DNA of 64,000 nucleotides from Nonomuraea soli (GTDB lineage Bacteria > Actinomycetota > Actinomycetes > Streptosporangiales > Streptosporangiaceae), in assembly GCF_013761175.1 (NCBI RefSeq), contig NZ_JACDUR010000010.1:1-64000 (forward strand). Reading direction: 5' to 3'. Position 1 is the stretch's first letter. Every line of letters begins with the position of its first letter. The notes under the pieces are model-generated. The model worked only from the letters and a program-made list of their open reading frames with translations. It made no database searches and was not told the origin of the DNA. Shown piece after piece: positions 47,950 through 56,006 of this stretch. The position numbers and the translations under genes are program-made.

Positions 47950-48931
47950 AGACCAGCACATCCTTGTGCTTGGCCTTCTCCACTTCCTCGGCCGTCGTCG
48001 CCGGACGGAACAGCTCCTTGACGTCCGTGTCCGACTTGTAGGTCGTGTTGGGCCGCAGGTGCAGCCGGACGTCCTTGGCGAGCTGCGGCGGCACGACGCC
48101 CATGAACTCGATCGTGTACGGCGCGCCGACCTGGTGCGCGTCGGTCGGGCTGTTGTCCTTGGTCATCTGGATCACCCACTCGCGGCCTTCGGCGTCCTTG
48201 AAGGCCAGCTCCGGCACGGCGGTCAGCACCGTGCCGTCCTTGTCGAGAGCGGTGCGGGTGACCACGACCTTCATCCACTGGCGGGTCGGGTCGGGCGTGC
48301 GGTTGGCCGGCGCGTCGGCCGTGCCGAAGGTCGCCGACCACTTGACGTGCTCGAAGTCGAGGCTGGCGCCCGCCTTGAGCGAGTGCACGATGTCGCTGGG
48401 CTGGCCGCTCTTGTAGAACAGGTAGCGGTCACCCGTCGGCAGGCCCACGGCCAGCACGAGCGCGGCCACGGCGCCGATGCCCAGCAGCACGGGGCGCGAA
48501 CGCTTCGGCGGGGTGGGCTCGGCAGGCTCGGTGGGCGGCTGACCGGGCGGCTGGGGCGGCTGACCCGGACCGGGCTGCCCAGGCTGACCCGGCTGACCGG
48601 CGTGCGGCGGCTGGAAGAGCGGGCCCGCGCTGGGGAGTGCCGGCAGAGGCTGCGTGCTGCTGCCCACGGGCTCGTAACCGGCCGGCGGCCACACCTGGTG
48701 GTCGGGACGCACGGAGGGCCGCTGAGGGTACTGCGGAAGCCGCTGCGGCGGCTGCGGGGGCTGCTGCGGATACTGGGGACGCTGCTGCGGCCGCTGCGGA
48801 GGACGCTGCTGCTGGGGAGGCGCCTGCCGGTGAGGCTGCTGCGGCTGCTGCTGGGGAGGCTGCGGTTGTTGCGGCTGCTGGGGCTGCCCCTCGCCGGCCG
48901 GGGTGAACCAGTTCTGCCCGGGATCGTTCAC
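47939..48931 (-). CDS. Pro/Gln-rich single-pass membrane protein
   Basis: This is a 330-aa protein of unknown family. Residues 1-142 are a low-complexity Pro/Gln tail, presumably cytoplasmic, rich in Q-Q-P and P-P-Q. One transmembrane helix (RPVLLGIGAVAALVLAVGL, about 147-165) leads to an external beta-rich domain of about 165 residues. That domain resembles its two neighbours in style (V-V-V-T-R-T-A-L-D-K-D-G-T). It is the last gene of a three-gene unit and its ATG overlaps the preceding stop by 4 nt. Confidence 0.8.
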   Translation of the reverse strand: MNDPGQNWFTPAGEGQPQQPQQPQPPQQQPQQPHRQAPPQQQRPPQRPQQRPQYPQQPPQPPQRLPQYPQRPSVRPDHQVWPPAGYEPVGSSTQPLPALPSAGPLFQPPHAGQPGQPGQPGPGQPPQPPGQPPTEPAEPTPPKRSRPVLLGIGAVAALVLAVGLPTGDRYLFYKSGQPSDIVHSLKAGASLDFEHVKWSATFGTADAPANRTPDPTRQWMKVVVTRTALDKDGTVLTAVPELAFKDAEGREWVIQMTKDNSPTDAHQVGAPYTIEFMGVVPPQLAKDVRLHLRPNTTYKSDTDVKELFRPATTAEEVEKAKHKDVLVFTQ

Positions 48932-49587
48932 TTGGCTTCCAGGGAGTAGACGTCCTTCGGTGCCGAACCGAGCTGCTTGGCCAGGGCCTCGTCGATGCCC
49001 AGATCGACCTCGGCCTCGGGGATCAGCGGTTCGACGTACAGCGCGCTGGTCGGGGCCTGGACGATGATGCTGGAGCCCTGCAGCGCCGAGGCCGGCACCT
49101 CGAAGACCCAGCTGCCGCCCGAGCGCATGCCGGGCTGCACGTACTTGTTGCTGAGCGTGAGGATGTTGCCGACCTTGTCGGTGGCCTTGAAGCGGGTCCC
49201 GTCAGGCGTCAGCAGGTAGGGCTCCTGGAACCTCAGCGGCTCGCTCTTGGAGGTAGCCGACAGGTTCACCACCAGGAAGAGCAGGTCGGTGCGGACGAGC
49301 TCGTCAGCGGTCAGCCTGATCGACCGCGCCGAGTCGACGCCCTCGACCTTGACGGAGAAGCGGCCCGCGTCGACCTCCTCGCCCTTGTCGCCCACGTAGG
49401 TGAGGGGCATGTCCATGTCGTCGGGGCTCATGGCCATCGACTGGATCCAGATCGCCCCCGAGGCCAGGACCAGCCCGGCCAGGGCGTTGAGGATGGCGGG
49501 ACCCTTCCTGTTCCTGCGTGAGCGCGCGGCCCTGCGGCCGCCTGGCGCCGCCGCCTCCTGCTGCTGTTGCTGGGCGGTGGCTGTCAT
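48928..49587 (-). CDS. Single-pass membrane protein with DUF4352-like ectodomain
   Basis: This 219-aa protein has a short Gln/Arg-rich N-terminus, one transmembrane helix (GPAILNALAGLVLASGAIWIQSM, about 29-51) and an external beta-sandwich of about 160 residues. Strands such as LFLVVNLSATSKSEPLRFQEPYLLTPDG and SWVFEVPASAL recall the telobox/DUF4352 immunoglobulin-like proteins; the family call is tentative. It is the middle gene of the unit, with 4-nt overlaps on both sides. Confidence 0.75.
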   Translation of the reverse strand: MTATAQQQQQEAAAPGGRRAARSRRNRKGPAILNALAGLVLASGAIWIQSMAMSPDDMDMPLTYVGDKGEEVDAGRFSVKVEGVDSARSIRLTADELVRTDLLFLVVNLSATSKSEPLRFQEPYLLTPDGTRFKATDKVGNILTLSNKYVQPGMRSGGSWVFEVPASALQGSSIIVQAPTSALYVEPLIPEAEVDLGIDEALAKQLGSAPKDVYSLEAK

Positions 49588-50291
49588 GAGGCCTCCTGCG
49601 GCTTGACCGTGAGAGTCACCTTGGCGATCGCCTTGATCATGTTGTAGGCCCGCGGGCGATCGTCGCCGGTCATGGGCGCCGTGAGGCCTTCCATGGTGAG
49701 CGGGTCGGGCTTGGTGACCTTCTCGCCCGCCGCCTCCCATCGTGTGGTGCCGTCGTACTCGTCCTCGGTCTCCTCGAAGCCCGCCACGTTGATCACGACC
49801 TGCTCCGGCGCCTTGGCCCTGAGGTCGAGTTCGTAGCGGAGCAGCACCTGGGTGGGCACGCCGGGGTGCAGGAGCGTCGAGCGCTGCTCCCCGGCCACCT
49901 CCAGCGTGGGCGAGGTGGTCAGCACGGGCTCCTTGACGATCAGGGACTCGCCGTAGCCGCTGCCCGACTTCTCCGACCCGGCCCAGGGGGTGCCGGTCCA
50001 GGTGGTCGCGGTGCCCTTGTTGGTGACCTTGAGCATGATGTCCAGGTACCTGTGGTCCTTGGCGTACTCGTTGGGCGCCTTCTGGAAGGTGACCTTCGCG
50101 CCGAGGAACTCGGTCTCGTAGAGCTTCTGGTCGATCTTGCCGCCCTCGGCCAGGACCTTCGGCTCCTCCTTGGGCGCCTCGTCGAAACCGTCCATCAGGG
50201 CGGTGATCCCCAGGGCGGTCGCCATCACCAGCGCGATCGCGGGCACGACGACCGGGCGTTTGGGCTTGCTGCCGGAGGAGGGTTCCGTCAT
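49584..50291 (-). CDS. Single-pass membrane protein, first gene of a three-gene unit
   Basis: This 235-aa protein has an N-terminal cytoplasmic tail of about 12 residues, one transmembrane helix (PVVVPAIALVMATALGITAL, about 13-32) and a beta-rich external domain with V-T-F-x-K-A-P-N-E-Y, LDIMLKVTNKGTATTW and TQVLLRYELDL. The function is unknown. The ATG at 50291 is 8 nt after TAGCAT (50300-50305). It is divergent from the coiled-coil/ATPase genes, and the shared 127-bp gap suggests joint control. Confidence 0.78.
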   Translation of the reverse strand: MTEPSSGSKPKRPVVVPAIALVMATALGITALMDGFDEAPKEEPKVLAEGGKIDQKLYETEFLGAKVTFQKAPNEYAKDHRYLDIMLKVTNKGTATTWTGTPWAGSEKSGSGYGESLIVKEPVLTTSPTLEVAGEQRSTLLHPGVPTQVLLRYELDLRAKAPEQVVINVAGFEETEDEYDGTTRWEAAGEKVTKPDPLTMEGLTAPMTGDDRPRAYNMIKAIAKVTLTVKPQEAS

Positions 50292-50418
50292 GGGTAAGCA
50301 TGCTAATGGTCGCATGTGCCCCATTCATCCCAGACGCTTGAGGAAAAGCTGCGCGATCCATGGTTCAGCTCTTAGGCTGTTGGCCTACTAACGACATAGG
50401 GCCGGCCGGAGGGTACAC

Positions 50419-52422
50419 GTGGCGGACGTGCATCCCGAGCACGCGCAGCTGCAGGCGGACCGTATCTACCTGGGCTGGCAATACGTCCTGCTGCACCCCG
50501 ATCCCGGTCCGCCGCCGAAGCGGCCCTCCCCGGTCGCCGAGGAGACCACGGCGCCCACCGAGCCCGATCCCGAGTTACTCCGCCGCGAGCGTCTCCAGGA
50601 AGACCTGCTCAACCGTCCGGTCAAGATCTTCCGCGGGTTCATGGCCGCCCTGGCCGTATTGCTCCTGGTCGCGGGGATCATGGGCTACATCGGCTGGTCG
50701 TTCGTGATCATCGGCCTGATCGCCACCGGCGGCGTGGCCGGCATCTGCTCCTACGCCCTGCTGCAGGGCGACCGCGCCGTGCGCCACCGGGTGCTCGAAC
50801 AGCAGGTCAAGCGTGACAAGGTGCAGCAGGAACGTGACAAGGAGCTGTTCCAGCTGCAGGAGGAGCACGCCGCCCGATACCGGGAGTGGCAGGAGACCAA
50901 GGACCGTCACGAGCAGCAGATGACCTGGTACGCGGTCGCCGTACCCGACGAGATCGACCGGGTCGACGTCGCGGGCGGCACGCTGCCCGGCTGGTCGGCG
51001 CTGATCACGCTGCTGGGCGCGACCCGGCTGTACTCCGGCGGCCACCTGACCGTGCTCGACCTGTCGGAGGGCGCGATCGCCACCGACCTGATCGAGCTCG
51101 CGCGCCGCGGCGGCGACGACCCGCTGGTCTGGGTGCTCCCGGTCGACCTGCCCCGGCTCGACCTGGGCGCCACGCTCAAGCCCGAGGCCTTCGCCGACGT
51201 GCTCGCGCACGTCGTGAGCGTGAGCGAGGAGGACCGCACCGACCTGAGCTTCGACCACGCCATCCTGGAGCGGGTCCTGGAGGTCCTCGGCGAGCCGGAG
51301 CGCAGGAGCTCGCGACGAGAGAGCGAGGATCAACCCGATGCCAACGAGGAGGGAAGCGGGCGCGACCATGTGGGCGTCACGATCGCGCAGGTCAACGCCG
51401 CACTGCGGGCCCTGGCCCAGGTGGGCGACCCACGCGACGACATCAGGTTCGGGCTGATCAGCGCCGCCCAGCTGGAGAAGCTCTCGATGCTCTTCGGCAG
51501 GGGCGTCAGCGACCAAGTGGTGATCAAGCGGGCCTGGGCGCTGGAATCCCAGCTGCGCAAGCTCGAGAACCTGGGCACGGAGTCCGTACGGCTGCCGCCC
51601 GCGCGGCTGCGCGTGGTGAGCATGGACCGCCAGGCGGGCGTCTTCGGCAACCGCGTGCTCGGCACCTACATCGCCACCGCGCTCACCCACATCCTGCGCC
51701 AGTCGCCCGCCTCCGACCGGCCCTGGTACCACACGATCATCGTGGCGGGCGCCGACAAGCTCAGGGGCGACGTGCTCGACCGGCTCATGGACGCCTGCGA
51801 GACCTCCAGGACCGGCCTGGTCCTGACCTACCGCTCCCTCACCCCCACGGTGCGCGAGCGGCTCGGACGCGGCCACGCCGCCGTCGCCTTCATGCGCCTG
51901 GGCAACGCCGAGGACGCGCGCGTGGCCAGCGAGCACGTCGGCACCGAGCACCGGCTGGAGCTGGCCCAGCTCACCGAGACCATCGGCGCCACGCTGTCAG
52001 GCCTCAACGGCGCCTACACCTCGACCATCGCCGACGAGCACCAGGAGCAGCCGTCGGAATCGCGCCACGAGGACCTGCGTGAAGACATCGCCGAGTCGAC
52101 CGCCTGGGGGCGCACCGTCGACAAGATCGGCGAGACCGAGCGCGTGCTGCAGCGTTCGCGCGAGTTCCTGGTCGAACCCCACCAGCTGCAGCAGCTGCCG
52201 ACCACCGCCGTCATCGTCACCGACGCCACGGCGGAAGGACGCAGAGTGCGGCTGGCCGACGCCAACCCGGCGATCCTGGCCTTCCCCAAGACCACCCTCG
52301 GCGAGCTGGAAGAGGTCAGGGAGGCCGTGCTGTCCCTGGCTCCCGACTCCGACCCCGACGAGCCCCCGCCCAACCTCGGCCCGCCGCCGCCGCGTCTTGA
52401 CTGGCGCAACAAGCGCCCATGA
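50419..52422 (+). CDS. Membrane-anchored coiled-coil protein with degenerate coupling-ATPase-like domain
   Basis: This is an unassigned 667-aa protein. Two transmembrane helices (about 73-92 and 94-116) are followed by a charged coiled coil (about 118-168), then a large soluble region. Residues about 395-520 look like the C-terminal half of TraG/HerA-type ATPases: a Walker-B-like IIVAGADKL (437-445), LVLTYRSLT in the sensor position, and FMRLGNAEDARVASEHVGTE. The P-loop position reads DRQAGVFGNRVLG without G-K-S/T, and the Walker-B acid is missing, so it should not hydrolyse ATP. A GTG with GGAGGG 5 nt ahead is the start. It lies 61 bp upstream of an intact HerA-type ATPase and is probably its partner. 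Confidence 0.75.
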   Translation: MADVHPEHAQLQADRIYLGWQYVLLHPDPGPPPKRPSPVAEETTAPTEPDPELLRRERLQEDLLNRPVKIFRGFMAALAVLLLVAGIMGYIGWSFVIIGLIATGGVAGICSYALLQGDRAVRHRVLEQQVKRDKVQQERDKELFQLQEEHAARYREWQETKDRHEQQMTWYAVAVPDEIDRVDVAGGTLPGWSALITLLGATRLYSGGHLTVLDLSEGAIATDLIELARRGGDDPLVWVLPVDLPRLDLGATLKPEAFADVLAHVVSVSEEDRTDLSFDHAILERVLEVLGEPERRSSRRESEDQPDANEEGSGRDHVGVTIAQVNAALRALAQVGDPRDDIRFGLISAAQLEKLSMLFGRGVSDQVVIKRAWALESQLRKLENLGTESVRLPPARLRVVSMDRQAGVFGNRVLGTYIATALTHILRQSPASDRPWYHTIIVAGADKLRGDVLDRLMDACETSRTGLVLTYRSLTPTVRERLGRGHAAVAFMRLGNAEDARVASEHVGTEHRLELAQLTETIGATLSGLNGAYTSTIADEHQEQPSESRHEDLREDIAESTAWGRTVDKIGETERVLQRSREFLVEPHQLQQLPTTAVIVTDATAEGRRVRLADANPAILAFPKTTLGELEEVREAVLSLAPDSDPDEPPPNLGPPPPRLDWRNKRP

Positions 52423-52483
52423 ACGGGTCAAGTACGGGGTGGTGACTTGATCGACGGGCGAGTTTGGACGGCGGGGGGATGAC

Positions 52484-55360
52484 ATGCAACTGAGCGGACC
52501 CTGGTACCTCATTCAGTCGATCGCGGCGCCGTCGCGAAGTTCGTCGGTGGAATGGGACTTCGTCTCCATCCTGCCCGCCGTGCTGTCCGCAGCGCAGCGC
52601 GAGCGCCCCTTCGTCATCGGTTGGTTCTCGCGAGGCTCAGGAGCTCCGCTCGAGCTGGTCACCAACGCCGGGCCGCTGAGCCCGCACCCGCGCCGGGCTC
52701 AGCGGCCCGCCGGCGCCGAGCCGCTGCTGTTCCCCGGAGGGGCGCGCGGCGTCCTTCTGGACGAGGAACGGCTGGCCGACCTGGCCGACCTGGTCTGGAG
52801 CCCGTGCCCGGGCCGCCAGGCCCTCCCGCTGTCGGCCTCGCCCGGCGAGCCCGCCGACGTGTCGCTGTTCGAGACGACCCTGGTCACACTCATGTCCAGG
52901 CCCTTCGCCTGGCTGGTGGCCGCCGAGCCCACCGACCTGCTCGACACCGAGGTGGCCCACCTGCGCACCCAGCTCAACGTGCTGAGGCAGTACGGCGACG
53001 CCTCCGAGCGCTCCCGCTTCGACGTCGAGCGTGCCGAGCGCCGCCTGCTGGAGCTCGACGCCTACCGCGAGGCGGGGTTGTGGAACGTGCGTGTCCTGGC
53101 GGGCGCCGCCACCGCCGAGGAACTACGCCAGATCGCGCCGGTCCTGGTCGGATCGGCCGAGCTGAGCCAGCACCCGTACCGGCTGCGTAGCTCGGGCTCC
53201 CAGGTCTACGCCCTGCCCGAGGCGCTCACCGTGACCTTGCAGGACCCCGGCGACGGCGCCGCCGTGCCGTTCGCCGCCACCGCGGGAGCGCTGGCGGCCC
53301 TGGCGGGGCTGCCCCGCCGCGAGGTGCCGGGGGTGCGGGTGCTCGACTCGGGGCACTTCGACGTGACCTCCGAGGCCGTCGGCGGCGAGCTGGAGCTCGG
53401 CGCCATCCTCGACGGCCAGGAGCGGGCGGTCGGCTCCTTCCGCGTCCCGCTGGCCACGCTCAACCGGCACGCCTTCGTGACCGGAGCCACCGGCTCGGGC
53501 AAGTCGCAGACCGTGCGGCACCTGCTGGAACAGCTGACCGCGAGCGGGGTGCCGTGGCTGGCGATCGAGCCGGCCAAATCGGAATACGGCTTCATGGCCG
53601 GCCGCGTCACCGAGGCCGTCACCGTGATCCGCCCGTCGGCGCCCGAGAGCGTGCCGTTCAGCGTCAACCCGCTCGAACCCGAGCCCGGCTACCCGGTGCA
53701 GGCGCACATCGACATGGTCCGCGCGCTGTTCATGGCCGCCTTCGACGCCGAGGAGCCCTTCCCGCAGATCGTCTCGATGGCTCTGCAGCGTGTCTACGAG
53801 GCCAACGGCTGGGACGTGGTCACCGGCGGCGCCGCTCCGGGCGCCAAGGTGCTGCCCACCGTGCCCACCCTCGAACAGCTGCAGCAGCACGCCATGGACG
53901 TGATCAAGGAGATCGGCTACGGACGCGAGGTCCAGGCCGACGTCGAAGGCTTCATCTCCGTACGGCTGCGCAGCCTGCGCGTCGGCTCGGCGGGGCGCTT
54001 CTTCGAGGGCGGCCACCCCGCCGACATCGGCGGGCTGCTTCAGCGCAACGTCGTGCTGGCCATCGAGGACGTCGCCAACGACGAGGACAAGGCCTTCCTC
54101 ATGGGCACCCTCATCATCCGCATCGTCGAGCACCTGCGGATGCGTGCCCGGGTCGAGCGCTCCACGGCCCTGCGCCACGTGATCGTGATCGAGGAGGCGC
54201 ACCGGCTGCTGCGCGACCGCGGCCAGGGCAGGGCCGCCTCGCACGCCGTCGAGCTGTTCGCCGGGATGCTCGCCGAGATCCGCGCCTATGGCGAGGGCCT
54301 GGTGGTGGCCGAGCAGATCCCGGCCAAGCTCGTGCCCGACGTGGTCAAGAACACCGCGCTGAAGATCGTGCACCGGCTGCCCGCCTCCGACGACCGGATG
54401 CTGGTGGGCGCGGCCATGAATCTCGACGACGAGCAGTCGCGCCACGTCGTCTCCTTCCCGCCGGGCATCGCCGCCGTCTTCGCCGACGGCATGGACCGGC
54501 CGCTGCGCATCCGGGTGCCGCTGGGGGAGGAGCGGGAGCGGGTCCTGCCCTCGCCCGCCCCGCCCGTGCGCGGCAGGCGCTCCAGCGCCTGCGGCTCCGA
54601 GTGCCGTACCCAGGCCTGCACCCTGATGGAGCTGCGCGAGGCCGACATCATGGCCGAGGCGCCCGAGTGGTCGTGGTTGCGGATCTGGCTGGAGACCGTC
54701 GTGCTCGCCTACGTCGCCAATCGGTCGCTGCCGGGGGTGCCGCGCGCGCTGGCCGGGATGTGGGGCGAGCTTCCCGCGCGGCGGCGCGAGTGCGTGCTCG
54801 CCACGCTGGTCGAGCGCTGCGTGCGGCGGCGCTCGTGGGCGCTGCGCAGCTGGTACGACCCGGCGCTCGTCACCGAGCAGGTCGCGCAGGTCGCCGCCAG
54901 GCTGCTGGCCGGCGAGCAGGGCGGCGCGCTGCCGGGACACGCGTGGGTGATCCCCCAGGTCCGGTGGCTGCACGAGGTCGACAGGCTCTTCCCCTTCGGC
55001 AGGCCCGCACCCGACCTGCGCAGCCCCGCCCCGCCCATGGAGTACCCCCTGCTGTCGGCCAACGGCTCGGAACTGCTCGGCCACCGCGCCCGCGCGCTGC
55101 GGCACCATCCGCTGTCGATGGAGATGGAGCGCAACCGCGAGCTCGCCTGGCGGGCCATCCTCGGCGACGACGAGGCGGCCGGGCTGCTGGCCGACATCAC
55201 CGTCGTCGCGATCGGCGTGGAGGCCACGGCCAGGATCCGGCACGTGGGGCAGACCATGGGAGCGGGGTGGCTGGAGAGCGTGCTGTCGTGGCCGCGCCGG
55301 TTCGTGCTGCCCTTCGACCACGACGGCGAGCCGGAGATCGCTTTCGTGCCGACGGTGTAA
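52484..55360 (+). CDS. HerA/VirB4-type P-loop ATPase (DUF87-like)
   Basis: This 958-aa protein has a specific N-terminal domain (about 1-310) and a HerA-FtsK-superfamily ATPase core (about 320-690). Walker A is GATGSGKS (334-341), AIEPAKSEYG follows, and Walker B is VIVIEEAH (566-573), followed by LVVAEQIPAKL as sensor and H-R-L-P-A-S-D-D. Three cysteines at 703, 707 and 712 (CGSECRTQAC) could bind metal. A helical tail of about 230 residues has no recognised fold. Such ATPases pump DNA or protein through a ring or membrane pore. Its neighbours are a membrane-anchored pseudo-ATPase, membrane proteins and an SNase-like nuclease, so I infer a membrane-linked translocation or DNA-processing machine. 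Confidence 0.88.
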   Translation: MQLSGPWYLIQSIAAPSRSSSVEWDFVSILPAVLSAAQRERPFVIGWFSRGSGAPLELVTNAGPLSPHPRRAQRPAGAEPLLFPGGARGVLLDEERLADLADLVWSPCPGRQALPLSASPGEPADVSLFETTLVTLMSRPFAWLVAAEPTDLLDTEVAHLRTQLNVLRQYGDASERSRFDVERAERRLLELDAYREAGLWNVRVLAGAATAEELRQIAPVLVGSAELSQHPYRLRSSGSQVYALPEALTVTLQDPGDGAAVPFAATAGALAALAGLPRREVPGVRVLDSGHFDVTSEAVGGELELGAILDGQERAVGSFRVPLATLNRHAFVTGATGSGKSQTVRHLLEQLTASGVPWLAIEPAKSEYGFMAGRVTEAVTVIRPSAPESVPFSVNPLEPEPGYPVQAHIDMVRALFMAAFDAEEPFPQIVSMALQRVYEANGWDVVTGGAAPGAKVLPTVPTLEQLQQHAMDVIKEIGYGREVQADVEGFISVRLRSLRVGSAGRFFEGGHPADIGGLLQRNVVLAIEDVANDEDKAFLMGTLIIRIVEHLRMRARVERSTALRHVIVIEEAHRLLRDRGQGRAASHAVELFAGMLAEIRAYGEGLVVAEQIPAKLVPDVVKNTALKIVHRLPASDDRMLVGAAMNLDDEQSRHVVSFPPGIAAVFADGMDRPLRIRVPLGEERERVLPSPAPPVRGRRSSACGSECRTQACTLMELREADIMAEAPEWSWLRIWLETVVLAYVANRSLPGVPRALAGMWGELPARRRECVLATLVERCVRRRSWALRSWYDPALVTEQVAQVAARLLAGEQGGALPGHAWVIPQVRWLHEVDRLFPFGRPAPDLRSPAPPMEYPLLSANGSELLGHRARALRHHPLSMEMERNRELAWRAILGDDEAAGLLADITVVAIGVEATARIRHVGQTMGAGWLESVLSWPRRFVLPFDHDGEPEIAFVPTV

Positions 55361-55370
55361 TCGTTACGGT

Positions 55371-55967
55371 GTGCGACCGACCGTGCTCGTTGTGGTGTAC
55401 ATCGTCCTGCTGACCGTGGCGGGCACGGCCTTCTACCGGACGAGGGTGCTGCCCGAGCAGCCCGCCGGCCCTACGGCGGGCGCCCCGTCACCCGTCCCGC
55501 TCTCCCCGTCGGGGCCGGAGGAGGCCGCGCGGGTCGTGTGGGTGAGCGACGGCGACACGATCGTCGTCAGACCTGTCGCCGGGCCGTACAAGGGGCAGGA
55601 GCAGCGCATCAGGCTCATCGGCCTCGACGCCCCCGAGACGCACCCGGCCCCGCAGTGCTGGGCACGCGAGTCGACGGCCGCGCTGCTCAGGCTCCTCCCG
55701 CGCGGATCGACCGTGAAGCTGGCCTTCGACGCCCGCAAGGTCGACGACTACGGCAGGCAGCTGCGATACGCCTGGAACGCCTCGGGCAAGCTGGTCAACA
55801 CCGAGCAACTCGCCCAGGGCAACGCCTTCGTGCTGCGCATCTGGCCGAACGTGAAATACGAGAAGGCGTTCGCCGACGCCGCGGCCGCCGCCCAGCGGGC
55901 GAGGCGCGGCCTATGGGGCTCCTGTCCGAATCCGCAACCACCCGTTCACACTCCGAGGGTCAGCTGA
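55371..55967 (+). CDS. Membrane-anchored thermonuclease (SNase-like)
   Basis: This 198-aa protein has an N-terminal signal anchor (TVLVVVYIVLLTVAGTAFY, about 4-22) and a Pro-rich linker. A staphylococcal nuclease domain follows, with V-S-D-G-D-T-I-V-V (about 58-66), IRLIGLDAPET (catalytic Arg and Asp), and D-D-Y-G-R-Q-L-R-Y (second Arg and Asp-Tyr). The catalytic Asp/Glu/Arg set appears complete, so it should cut DNA or RNA outside the membrane in a Ca2+-dependent way. The GTG start is 10 nt after the ATPase stop, which suggests joint transcription. Confidence 0.87.
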   Translation: MRPTVLVVVYIVLLTVAGTAFYRTRVLPEQPAGPTAGAPSPVPLSPSGPEEAARVVWVSDGDTIVVRPVAGPYKGQEQRIRLIGLDAPETHPAPQCWARESTAALLRLLPRGSTVKLAFDARKVDDYGRQLRYAWNASGKLVNTEQLAQGNAFVLRIWPNVKYEKAFADAAAAAQRARRGLWGSCPNPQPPVHTPRVS

Positions 55968-56006
55968 CCACGTCGGAGGGCCCCGCGGCGACTATGCTCG
56001 ATGAGC

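Noticed and set aside
53123..55321. 732-codon minus-strand frame opposite the HerA-type ATPase
   Set aside because: It is an antisense shadow with His/Gly/Asp-rich composition and no domain.
50419..55967. Known named anti-phage HerA systems (HerA with SIR2, NurA or DUF4297)
   Set aside because: No SIR2, NurA or DUF4297 domain is visible nearby; only an SNase-type nuclease is present.
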